Assembly (NCBI GenBank): GCA_934525325.1
Contig: CAKSZE010000043.1
Location: forward strand, 1-12,545
DNA: 12,545 nt
Direction of reading: 5' to 3'
Origin: an uncultured Faecalibacterium sp.
GTDB lineage: Bacteria; Bacillota; Clostridia; Oscillospirales; Ruminococcaceae
The number at the start of each line of letters is the position of its first letter. The first letter of the stretch is position 1. The translations under genes and the position numbers were made by a program. The notes under the pieces are model-generated. The model was not told the DNA's origin. It did not search any database and was given only the letters and a program-made list of their open reading frames with translations. Positions 6,309 through 12,545 of this stretch are shown piece after piece.

Positions 6309-9300
6309 ATGAGCGAACTATTTTCCGTCCAGCTGCAAAATCGGCAGCAGCAAGGAGGGGACGGCATCTGGCTGAACCTGCCCACCACAACCGAACAGGT
6401 ACAAGCGGCCCTGCGGCAAATCGGCATTTCGTCCGATAACCCGCAGGGCCTTTTCATTTCCGGCTACTTCGCCGAGGAAGAAAAACGCTTTGCGATTCCC
6501 TACAACATGGTGATGGCATCCAGTGTGGACGAGCTGAACTTTCTGGCCGCACGACTGGAAACACTCTCTGCCGGGGAACGTGCAGAACTGAACGCCGCTC
6601 TGCAAGCCCCGCAGAGTGAGCTTTCCAGCATCGGGAGAATTATCGACTTTCCCGAAAACGTGGACTATTATGTACATCTGCCGGATGTGCGTGGGCCTGC
6701 CCAGCTGGGTGACTACTATCTGAACCGCTCTGGCATGGTGGATATGCCGGAGGAATGGAAAGGCGGCATCGACACGGCGCAGTTTGGCCGGTATGTGGCC
6801 CAGCAGGAGCAGGGCGCGTTCACCCAATACGGCTATCTTGTCAAAAGTGGGGACGAGTGGCAGAAAGTCCACGAGGGCCAGCCCGTGCCGGAGGAATACC
6901 GGGTGCTGTCCTTTCCTGCGCCGGAAATCCTACGGGATGCGGCCAATATCCCGCCGCCTGTTCAAACCGAAACAGAACCGCAGAAAGTTATTCCCATTAT
7001 CCTGAACGGCAAAGACAGCGCAGAGCGAATGAAAGAAATTACGGACCGGCTGGAAACAGGCATCCAACAGCTTTTCGACAGTGATCGCTACAAAGCCTAC
7101 CTCACCACGATGGCGAAGTTTCACAATTACAGCTTCAACAACACCTTGCTGATCGCCATGCAGGGCGGGCAGCTGGTGGCGGGCTTCAACAAGTGGAAAG
7201 GTACGTTCCACCGCACTGTGAAAAAGGGCGAAAAAGGCATCAAGATTCTTGCTCCTGCGCCGTACAAGGTCAAGCAGAAGATGGAAAAGCTGGACGAACA
7301 GGGCAAGCCGATTCTGGACAAGGACGGCAAGCCGCTGACGGAAGAAAAGACGGTGCAGATTCCGGCTTTCAAGGTGGTGTCCGTGTTCGATGTCAGCCAG
7401 ACCGAGGGCGAACCGCTTCCGTCCATTGCCGTGGATGAATTGTCCGGCAGTGTGCAGGATTACCAAGATTTTTTCAAGGCGTTGGAGCAGACTTCCCCAG
7501 TGCCCATCGGGTTTGAGGACATCGAGGGAGGGGCGCACGGTTACTTTCATCTGCTCGACAACCGCATTGCCATCCAAGAGGGCATGAGCCAGTTACAGAC
7601 CATCAAGACGGCCATCCATGAGATCGCCCATGCCAAGCTCCACGCCATCGACCCGAATGAACCGGAACAAACCAACCGCCCGGACAGCCGCACCCGTGAG
7701 GTGCAGGCTGAAAGCGTGGCCTATGCTGTCTGCCAGCACTACGGACTGGACACGTCCGAGTATTCCTTTGGCTATGTGGCCGGGTGGAGTTCCGGCCGGA
7801 AACTTTCCGAACTGAAAGCCTCTCTGGAAGTTATCCGCAGCGCGGCCCATGAGCTGATCTCTGCGCTGGACGAACATCTGGCAGAGCTGCACCAGCATCG
7901 GGAGGCATACCTCTCCACTGCACAGGAGGCCGCATTTGCGCTGGATGATGGCAACACTTTGTTCATCCAGACGTGCGATTCCGGGTATGACTACACCCTG
8001 TACGGCCCGGACAAAAAGGCTCTGGATGGCGGCCAGCTGGACGCACCCGGCCTGACCCTGCCGGATGCCGGACAGGAAGCACTTGCTCTGCTGGGACAGA
8101 CAGCCCCGGTGTCGGAAGTCCTGTTGGGTGATAAGCTGGCGGCGTTCCAAGAGGCGGCGGAAAAGGCTAACGAACTTCCCGCACCTGTCAAAATTCCAGA
8201 CCCCGCCGCAGAGCCTACGGTCACGATTCTGTGGAGTGAAAGCGACAAGCTGCAGGACGGCGAAACAATGCCGCTGTCCGTGGCAAATCGTGTTTTTGAA
8301 GAACTGGACACCGCCCAGCACATGAACCGGGAAAAAGACGGTTACACGGGCGGCTGGTACGACAAGACAGCCTTCCGCATTGACTTTACCTTGAACGGCC
8401 AGCCCGACAACTACGAGGGACGGCAGGATTTTGGTGACGGCGAGGGTTCTTTGGTTCAACACATCCAGAACTACCACGAATACTACGCCAAAGATGAAAA
8501 CTGGAAGAATTTTGTTCTGCACAACAAAGGCCCGGAAGCGTGGGAACAGGACAAGGCAGAGCGCGAAATGGTGCTGACCGAATTTATCCCGTACCTCAAA
8601 CAGCATTGCAATCTTTCGGCTATGGAGCAGGCCGCCACCACCGCTTTGCAGGAGGGACAGAACATTTCACCGGAACAGACCGCCTACTATAACGCTGTCG
8701 TGACCTATGTGCAGGACTGCCGCCCGCTGCTCAACCAAGGCCAGTACAGCTTGCCGGAACCGCCCAGGCTGGCTAACTTTGACCAGAGCTTGCAGGATTA
8801 CAAGGCACAGGTGCAGGCCGAGATCGCGCAGGAAGCGGCTGCTGCCGGAATGACCGTAGAGGAATACGCAACGGCAGACTTTGAAGCACCGCAGCAGGAC
8901 AGCTTTTCCATCTACCAGCTGTGCAATGAAGATTCCACCCGCGATTACCGTTTTGAGCCTTACGACCGCCTGCAGGCCGCTGGTTTGTCTGTGGACAAGG
9001 CCAACTATACGGAGGTGTACGCCGCGCCGCTGGCTGCAGGCACCACGTTGGAGGACATCTACCGCACCTTCAATGTGGACCATCCGGCAGACTTCAAGGG
9101 ACATTCGTTGTCTGTTTCGGATGTGGTGGTTCTGCATCAGAACGGGCAGGACACCGCCCACTACTGCGACAGTGTGGGCTTCCAGCAGGTGCCGGAGTTT
9201 TTGCGGGAAAATCCGCTGCGCACCGCAGAACTTTCCACGGAACAAAACGAAAATATGATTGATGGTGTGTTGAACAATGCGCCCTCTCTGGGCGAATTGG

Positions 9301-9503
9301 AGGCAAAAGCAAAAGCCGGGGAACAAATTTCTCTGACGGACCTTGCCGCCGCAGTCAAGGCCGAGGAAAAGGCACCGAAAACCAAGAAGTCCCGCGCCGC
9401 AAAACCGAAAAAGCCGTCCATCCGGGCACAGCTGGATGCCGCAAAAAAGGAGCAGAGCAAGCAAACGAAGCCACGGGAAAAGACAAAGGAATTGGAGGTA
9501 TAA
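6309..9503 (+). CDS. Multidomain antirestriction (polyvalent) protein: ArdA-like, ArdC-like, zincin and YodL domains
   Basis: This 1064-residue fusion probably travels to or acts early in the recipient and blocks host defences. Residues 1 to about 180 resemble ArdA, a DNA-mimic antirestriction fold (IWLNLPTTTEQVQAAL, then SVDELNFLAARLETL). Residues about 233-330 resemble the ArdC/LtrC N-terminal ssDNA-binding domain (NYSFNNTLLIAMQ, then FHRTVKKGEKGIKIL). A zincin metallopeptidase motif HEIAH lies at 437-441, with EVQAE at 464-468 likely giving a further zinc ligand. About 637-725 resembles an LPD25-type domain. About 866-970 is YodL-like (YRFEPYDRLQAAGLSVDKAN). The Lys/Ala-rich tail may match DUF4316. 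Domain names come from sequence style, not a search. The start follows AAAGGAG at 6293-6299; translation may be controlled by the upstream hairpins. Confidence 0.85.
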   Translation: MSELFSVQLQNRQQQGGDGIWLNLPTTTEQVQAALRQIGISSDNPQGLFISGYFAEEEKRFAIPYNMVMASSVDELNFLAARLETLSAGERAELNAALQAPQSELSSIGRIIDFPENVDYYVHLPDVRGPAQLGDYYLNRSGMVDMPEEWKGGIDTAQFGRYVAQQEQGAFTQYGYLVKSGDEWQKVHEGQPVPEEYRVLSFPAPEILRDAANIPPPVQTETEPQKVIPIILNGKDSAERMKEITDRLETGIQQLFDSDRYKAYLTTMAKFHNYSFNNTLLIAMQGGQLVAGFNKWKGTFHRTVKKGEKGIKILAPAPYKVKQKMEKLDEQGKPILDKDGKPLTEEKTVQIPAFKVVSVFDVSQTEGEPLPSIAVDELSGSVQDYQDFFKALEQTSPVPIGFEDIEGGAHGYFHLLDNRIAIQEGMSQLQTIKTAIHEIAHAKLHAIDPNEPEQTNRPDSRTREVQAESVAYAVCQHYGLDTSEYSFGYVAGWSSGRKLSELKASLEVIRSAAHELISALDEHLAELHQHREAYLSTAQEAAFALDDGNTLFIQTCDSGYDYTLYGPDKKALDGGQLDAPGLTLPDAGQEALALLGQTAPVSEVLLGDKLAAFQEAAEKANELPAPVKIPDPAAEPTVTILWSESDKLQDGETMPLSVANRVFEELDTAQHMNREKDGYTGGWYDKTAFRIDFTLNGQPDNYEGRQDFGDGEGSLVQHIQNYHEYYAKDENWKNFVLHNKGPEAWEQDKAEREMVLTEFIPYLKQHCNLSAMEQAATTALQEGQNISPEQTAYYNAVVTYVQDCRPLLNQGQYSLPEPPRLANFDQSLQDYKAQVQAEIAQEAAAAGMTVEEYATADFEAPQQDSFSIYQLCNEDSTRDYRFEPYDRLQAAGLSVDKANYTEVYAAPLAAGTTLEDIYRTFNVDHPADFKGHSLSVSDVVVLHQNGQDTAHYCDSVGFQQVPEFLRENPLRTAELSTEQNENMIDGVLNNAPSLGELEAKAKAGEQISLTDLAAAVKAEEKAPKTKKSRAAKPKKPSIRAQLDAAKKEQSKQTKPREKTKELEV

Positions 9504-9506
9504 GCC

Positions 9507-10451
9507 GTGCAAAAATTTGAAAATATGGATGTGATCGCTGCGCTGGAAGCCATTATGCACCAGAACACCGCATACTATCAGAGCGATTTTGCCTTTGACA
9601 TCAAGATGCTGCGGAAAGCAGCCCGCAGCGACCAGCCGGAAGATAAGCTGCTGTTGTGGCTGTCCCGGCCTTCTGGAACATTCTGCTTCCGGGAACGGGA
9701 TGTGTTGCTCAAAGATACCCAAGCCTACAACACATGGAAATTCTGCGGCGAACAGACCCATGACAGGATTCTTGCCTATGCGGTGGAGCTGACCGGCGCG
9801 GCCAACGGAACTATGCAAGGCAATCTGTATGAACTGGACTATCAGCAGCACTTCCAGCATATCCGGGATGCAGCCCTGCCCGTGGGTGCCAATCGCCTGA
9901 TCTACGAAAGCGGGATGCGGGAGATTGGCCCGAAAGAGCATTTCGACAGCCGCCCAGACAAATATTTTGGAGAGTTCGTGCGGTATGAAATGCAGCCCCG
10001 TGACCCGGAACTTCTGCAAGCGGCCATCCGACAGGAGCAGCGCAGTCGAGAACCGGCACGGCCCGGTGATTTCAAAGAACATCTTATCGCACTGCACACC
10101 GGGCTGATCGAGGCCGAGGCACAGCGCATTGTGGCCGGTATGAAGCGGCTGGTTGCTCCCAACAGCCCGGACAAGAATCATTTTATGGTGGAGGTATCGC
10201 CCTATTTCACCAAGCTGGCATCCAGCCGGGACACGGACCAGCTACTTGCCATGTTGCCGTACAAGTCCCTGCACCTGTCCAGCGTGAAAGACCGTTTTGG
10301 CATCTACGCGCTGGTTGGCAAAAACGAAAACCGGGACAAGGGCATCTGCAAGCCCCGCACTTCCGTCCGCAAGCAGCTTTCCGAAACAAAACAGGCCGCC
10401 AGCCCGAAAAAGGCAGCGGCCCGCAGCAAGCAACACGAAATGGAGGTCTGA
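9507..10451 (+). CDS. Conserved ICE protein of unknown function
   Basis: This 314-residue soluble protein has no signal peptide or membrane segment. It begins with a short helical stretch (DVIAALEAIMHQNTAYYQSDF), followed by LLLWLSRPSGTFCFRERDVLL, a pattern I recall in proteins beside YodL-type genes in clostridial ICEs but cannot tie to a named family with confidence. The middle (about 115-190) is mixed alpha/beta in character. The last 45 residues are basic (KKAAARSKQH), suggesting nucleic acid binding or a flexible tail. The start is GTG, three bases after the previous stop, with GGAGG at 9494-9498 inside the end of the upstream gene. It is surely translated with its neighbours; an antirestriction or transfer role is inferred from position only. 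Confidence 0.75.
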   Translation: MQKFENMDVIAALEAIMHQNTAYYQSDFAFDIKMLRKAARSDQPEDKLLLWLSRPSGTFCFRERDVLLKDTQAYNTWKFCGEQTHDRILAYAVELTGAANGTMQGNLYELDYQQHFQHIRDAALPVGANRLIYESGMREIGPKEHFDSRPDKYFGEFVRYEMQPRDPELLQAAIRQEQRSREPARPGDFKEHLIALHTGLIEAEAQRIVAGMKRLVAPNSPDKNHFMVEVSPYFTKLASSRDTDQLLAMLPYKSLHLSSVKDRFGIYALVGKNENRDKGICKPRTSVRKQLSETKQAASPKKAAARSKQHEMEV

Positions 10452-10454
10452 CGC

Positions 10455-10655
10455 ATGAATTTCAGCGTAGAAGAAGAAAATTTGATTTGTATGTACCACA
10501 CTTCTGACCGCCGTCGAACGATGGCGCGGATGCTCGCCGCCCTGCCGGATATGGACACGGAAATGCGGCGGCTGGCAAATAGCACCATTGCAAAGTTAGA
10601 GCGCATGACCGATGCCGACTTTGACGGGCAGAGGTTCAATTTTGCGGGTGAGTGA
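10455..10655 (+). CDS. Transposon-transfer assisting protein, TTRAP-like
   Basis: This 66-residue protein is the last gene of the + strand operon. The start region FSVEEENLICMYHTSDR and the C-terminal STIAKLERMTDADF match the style of the small TTRAP family, found near the end of transfer regions in Tn1549-like elements. It looks all-helical and soluble. The molecular role is not known; the family name comes from its link with transposon transfer. GGAGGT at 10442-10447 lies in the last codons of the upstream gene, 7 bases from the ATG, so translation is probably coupled. A strong terminator lies 63 bases downstream. Confidence 0.8.
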   Translation: MNFSVEEENLICMYHTSDRRRTMARMLAALPDMDTEMRRLANSTIAKLERMTDADFDGQRFNFAGE

Positions 10656-10667
10656 TACCGTCAGCTC

Positions 10668-10710
10668 GACAACGACACATTATTTTCAACAAAAGTAATG
10701 TGCCATTGTC
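10668..10710. repeat. Imperfect inverted repeat after the transfer operon
   Basis: Bases 10668-10682 are the inverted complement of 10696-10710 at 13 of 15 positions, and the inner TTTT/AAAG bases can extend the arms around a CAACA centre. The two mismatches are C-A and A-C on the + strand and become G-U pairs on the - strand. As RNA it therefore folds better from - strand transcription. No T-run follows on either strand. It could be a second 3'-end structure or a protein-binding dyad. Confidence 0.55.
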
Positions 10711-10717
10711 AACACAG

Positions 10718-10765
10718 AAATAGCCGGACACGGTGGCCTTGTGGCTGCTGTGTCCGGCTATTTTT
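10718..10765. terminator. Strong intrinsic terminator between convergent genes
   Basis: Bases 10718-10731 (AAATAGCCGGACAC) pair perfectly with 10750-10763 (GTGTCCGGCTATTT), a 14-bp GC-rich stem with an 18-base loop. On the + strand a run of five T (10761-10765) follows. On the - strand the tail is weaker (TTTCTGTG). It ends the transfer operon and probably also helps stop the convergent - strand genes, whose last stop codon is 8 bases from the T-run. Confidence 0.9.
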
Positions 10766-10772
10766 CTGTCAA

Positions 10773-10988
10773 TCACTTCCTGATAAAGCGAATGATATTT
10801 CCTCGTACCGAAATGTATTTTTCTTTTTCCAATGTTTTTATATCGTTGTCAAAACTCGCCGTTACGCCTTGAATTACGCCGGGCTGCTCAGGCGGGAGGT
10901 ATCGTTGCTTTAATTTTTCATAAGAAATTTCCCCTGCCGCTGAAATAAGGGCTAAAAGTCCCAGATTATAGGGTTCAGTCATTTTCAT
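10773..10988 (-). CDS. Small winged-helix-like protein next to the Bro-N gene
   Basis: This 71-residue protein is not recognised by name. It shows a winged-helix-like pattern: LGLLALISAAGEISYEKLKQ, then DNDIKTLEKEKYISVRGN, ending in IIRFIRK, where the last part would form the beta wing. A DNA-binding or protein-binding regulator is inferred. GGAGG (+ strand CCTCC at 10996-11000) lies 7 bases before the ATG. The Bro-N gene ends 20 bases upstream, so the two are probably one operon. The DNA is visibly more AT-rich than the conjugation genes, which suggests a separate origin. A second ATG two codons in would also serve the same ribosome-binding site less well. Confidence 0.7.
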   Translation of the reverse strand: MKMTEPYNLGLLALISAAGEISYEKLKQRYLPPEQPGVIQGVTASFDNDIKTLEKEKYISVRGNIIRFIRK

Positions 10989-11008
10989 ATTAAATCCTCC
11001 AAATCTTA

Positions 11009-11902
11009 TTATTTTTCTTTCTTTTCGGCAGACTGCTCCGGCAGTTCGGCGGCATCTTCTACAATGTCGGTCACAAGCTGCTGGAAGTCAAACGCATTCT
11101 TTTCTGTAATAACGGGCTTGCCAGTTTCTGCTTCAAGAGCCTGCCGTGCAATACCGGCTACCTTGCCGCCGCGTTTAGCAACCTGCTTGTTTTCTTCAAA
11201 GGTCTGCGGCTTTGCAGTCTTGGAAATATCCGTGGTAGATGCTTCCGCCAGCATGGTCAGCACAAGTTCCAAATCGGTCATGTTGTCCCGGAGATTTTCT
11301 TTTGTCAGACCTTTCAGCCGCTTGTACTGCCCCGTGGTCATGCCGGACCATGCGCGGGAGATTTCATCGGTCAGGATGGCGTACTCCTTGCCCTTTTGCA
11401 CTCCGCGCTTCTTCCATTCGTCCGTTAGTTCGTTGCGGATGCGGATTGCCAAAAGCCGCTGGTGAATCCATTCTTCGGAGTAGCCTTTCTTCAAATAGGT
11501 ATCAAGCGCACGGTCAATAGCTTGCTCCGGGTCGATGGTTTCTTCGATGCGTTCCTTGCCCACCATTGCCAGCCATGCCTTGAACGGTTCAGCTTTCGGG
11601 GACGGGATGGACTGGATGATACGCAAAAGCTGTTCGGTGTTGGCGACATCTGTCTTGTACCGTTTTCCATCAGAGGACAACATTTTCAGTTGTACGATTT
11701 TTTCGTACAACTCATTTGCCCCCTCAGCTTTCAGCTTACGCTTAAGGTCGCTCCAATAACGCCGTGGATTGGCTGTTCCAGTTAAAACAGAAATAACATC
11801 AATAATCGAAAAATACCATTCTTCCTTTTCTGCATCCCATGCAGTACGGATTTTCTGATCTTCAAAAAGCTGGATAGAGCCGTTATCGTTCACTTCTGCC
11901 AT
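11009..11902 (-). CDS. Bro-N domain protein (phage antirepressor-like)
   Basis: This 297-residue protein resembles the Bro-N family of phage antirepressors and related mobile-element proteins. The N-terminal domain covers about residues 8-110, with WYFSIIDVISVLTGTANP (29-46) and then RRYWSDLKRKLKAEG typical of Bro-N. A middle helical part includes TTGQYKRLKGLTKENLRDNM. The C-terminal part has QVAKRGGKVAGIARQALE and TGKPVITEKNAFDF, a conserved ending seen in many such proteins, followed by an acidic/basic tail. Bro-N domains often bind DNA or modulate repressors; the role here is unproven. The ATG follows GAGGAA at 11909-11914 by 6 bases. It lies between the relaxase and the small winged-helix-like gene on the same strand, so it may be a regulatory cargo. 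Confidence 0.85.
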   Translation of the reverse strand: MAEVNDNGSIQLFEDQKIRTAWDAEKEEWYFSIIDVISVLTGTANPRRYWSDLKRKLKAEGANELYEKIVQLKMLSSDGKRYKTDVANTEQLLRIIQSIPSPKAEPFKAWLAMVGKERIEETIDPEQAIDRALDTYLKKGYSEEWIHQRLLAIRIRNELTDEWKKRGVQKGKEYAILTDEISRAWSGMTTGQYKRLKGLTKENLRDNMTDLELVLTMLAEASTTDISKTAKPQTFEENKQVAKRGGKVAGIARQALEAETGKPVITEKNAFDFQQLVTDIVEDAAELPEQSAEKKEK

Positions 11903-12013
11903 AGAGGGTTCCTCGCTTTCGTTGTCTAAGTCTATTTTACATGATTTCGGGCGGAAACGCCACCCGGTCTAAGCGTTTGGAATTCAAAAATCCGAACAAT
12001 ATTTTGTGCAGAT
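11903..12013 (-). promoter_or_regulatory. Relaxase-Bro intergenic region with a possible promoter and operator
   Basis: This 111-base gap could carry a promoter for the Bro-N gene. On the - strand TAAAAT (+ strand 11934-11939) resembles a -10 box, though no good -35 box is seen. An inverted repeat (11948-11954 with 11960-11966, seven pairs including one wobble) overlaps where the -35 would lie and could be an operator. There is no T-run after it, so it is not a terminator. The relaxase transcript may simply read through. Confidence 0.3.
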
Positions 12014-12545
12014 TTACCGTTCCTGCATCTGCTCCTTTCCCGGTGTTGTCCGTAGGATGCCGTCCACATTCTGCTTGATGATGCCATACTCCTGCATCTG
12101 TCGTTTGACTTCGGCGTACTGCTGTTGCAGTTGCTTTTTCTGCTCGGCCAATAGCTTATACTCGGTTTTCAGCGCGTAAAGGTCGGGTGGCTTTTGAAAG
12201 CCCTGCTCTTTCAGGGCCTTGGCCGCCGCTTCATAGAGAATCAGGGTGCCCTCGTGCTTGTGCCGGAACTGCTTTTTGTCAGCAGCCTGCTGATATTCCT
12301 GCACCAGTGGGTGCAGTTCCTTACAGGTGGTGACATCCTTTATCAGCACGGCCATTTCAGCAAGTCGGCGCTCTGCTGCTTTCAATGCGGCGGCAGCTTC
12401 GGTGCTGGCGGCGGTGATCTCGGCCACCCGGCTTTCCAAATCCGGGTAGCTTTCGATTTCATGCTCGATCAGGAAGTTCAGCGTCCGGGCCGCCTGTTTC
12501 AGATTGTGGAGTTTTGCCCACTTCTCATACCCTGCGGACTGCTGG
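12014..12545 (-). CDS. MobA/VirD2-type relaxase, C-terminal part (partial)
   Basis: This is the last 176 or so codons of a gene that starts beyond the window; the stop is TAA at 12014-12016. The protein nicks oriT and leads the transferred strand; the catalytic domain is outside. Visible text includes SAGYEKWAKLHNLKQAARTLNF, then a long helical region with AEITAASTEAAAALKAAERR and LLAEQKKQLQQQYAEV, then QNVDGILRTTPGKEQMQER at the end. This matches the coiled C-terminal region of Tn1549/CTn-type relaxases. The frame is continuous to the window edge; a TTG at 12439 is an internal leucine codon, not a start. The gene runs opposite to the transfer operon. oriT is expected upstream of its start, beyond this window. 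Confidence 0.85.
   Translation of the reverse strand, partial: QQSAGYEKWAKLHNLKQAARTLNFLIEHEIESYPDLESRVAEITAASTEAAAALKAAERRLAEMAVLIKDVTTCKELHPLVQEYQQAADKKQFRHKHEGTLILYEAAAKALKEQGFQKPPDLYALKTEYKLLAEQKKQLQQQYAEVKRQMQEYGIIKQNVDGILRTTPGKEQMQER

Noticed and set aside
8667..10181. A 504-codon open frame on the - strand, antisense to the antirestriction gene and the next gene
   Set aside because: It spans two well-supported + strand genes, reads as Cys/Leu/Gln-rich text with no recognisable domain, and is expected from GC-rich third positions on the other strand.
10698..10913. A 71-codon + strand open frame over the terminator
   Set aside because: It overlaps the intrinsic terminator and is antisense to the winged-helix-like gene, with no ribosome-binding site.
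12014..12439. A separate 141-residue gene starting at TTG 12439
   Set aside because: The frame continues open to the window edge with typical relaxase C-terminal sequence, so this is the inside of a longer gene.
1..12545. CRISPR array, tRNA or insertion sequence
   Set aside because: No regularly spaced direct repeats, cloverleaf-like segment or transposase was seen on reading both strands.

Overview
The window looks like the inside of an integrative and conjugative element (ICE) of the Tn1549 / Clostridioides difficile CTn type, in a fairly GC-rich gut Firmicute (Oscillospiraceae or Faecalibacterium-like by gene content and codon use; inferred, not proven). The main evidence is the gene order on the + strand: the end of a VirB4-like ATPase, a cytosine DNA methyltransferase, a CD1108-type membrane protein with an NlpC/P60 domain, a DUF4315-like coiled-coil protein, a CD1107/DUF4366-like envelope protein, topoisomerase III, a very large antirestriction fusion protein, an unrecognised protein, and a small TTRAP-like protein. 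No tRNA, rRNA, CRISPR array, insertion sequence or element end (att site) was seen.

Positions 1-10655 read as one long + strand transfer operon. Genes overlap by 3-11 bases or are separated by 3-18 bases, and ribosome-binding sites often lie inside the end of the preceding gene. The only real gap is 6202-6308, between topB and the antirestriction gene. It holds a 24-bp RNA hairpin, a second small hairpin, and a third that covers the Shine-Dalgarno sequence of the downstream gene. The operon ends at a strong intrinsic terminator (10718-10765), next to an imperfect inverted repeat.

Positions 10773-12545 are on the - strand and converge on that terminator. In transcription order they are the C-terminal part of a MobA/VirD2-type relaxase (running in from beyond the window), a Bro-N-domain protein, and a 71-residue winged-helix-like protein. 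The last two are more AT-rich than the conjugation genes and look like a phage-type regulatory cassette.

The genes fit one job. The relaxase nicks and pilots DNA. VirB4, the CD1108 protein and the CD1107 protein build or open the mating channel. Topoisomerase III handles DNA topology. The methyltransferase and the ArdA/ArdC-like fusion would protect incoming DNA in a recipient. The two oddest features are the methyltransferase, whose target-recognition region reads as good protein in two different frames, and the structured leader before the antirestriction gene.
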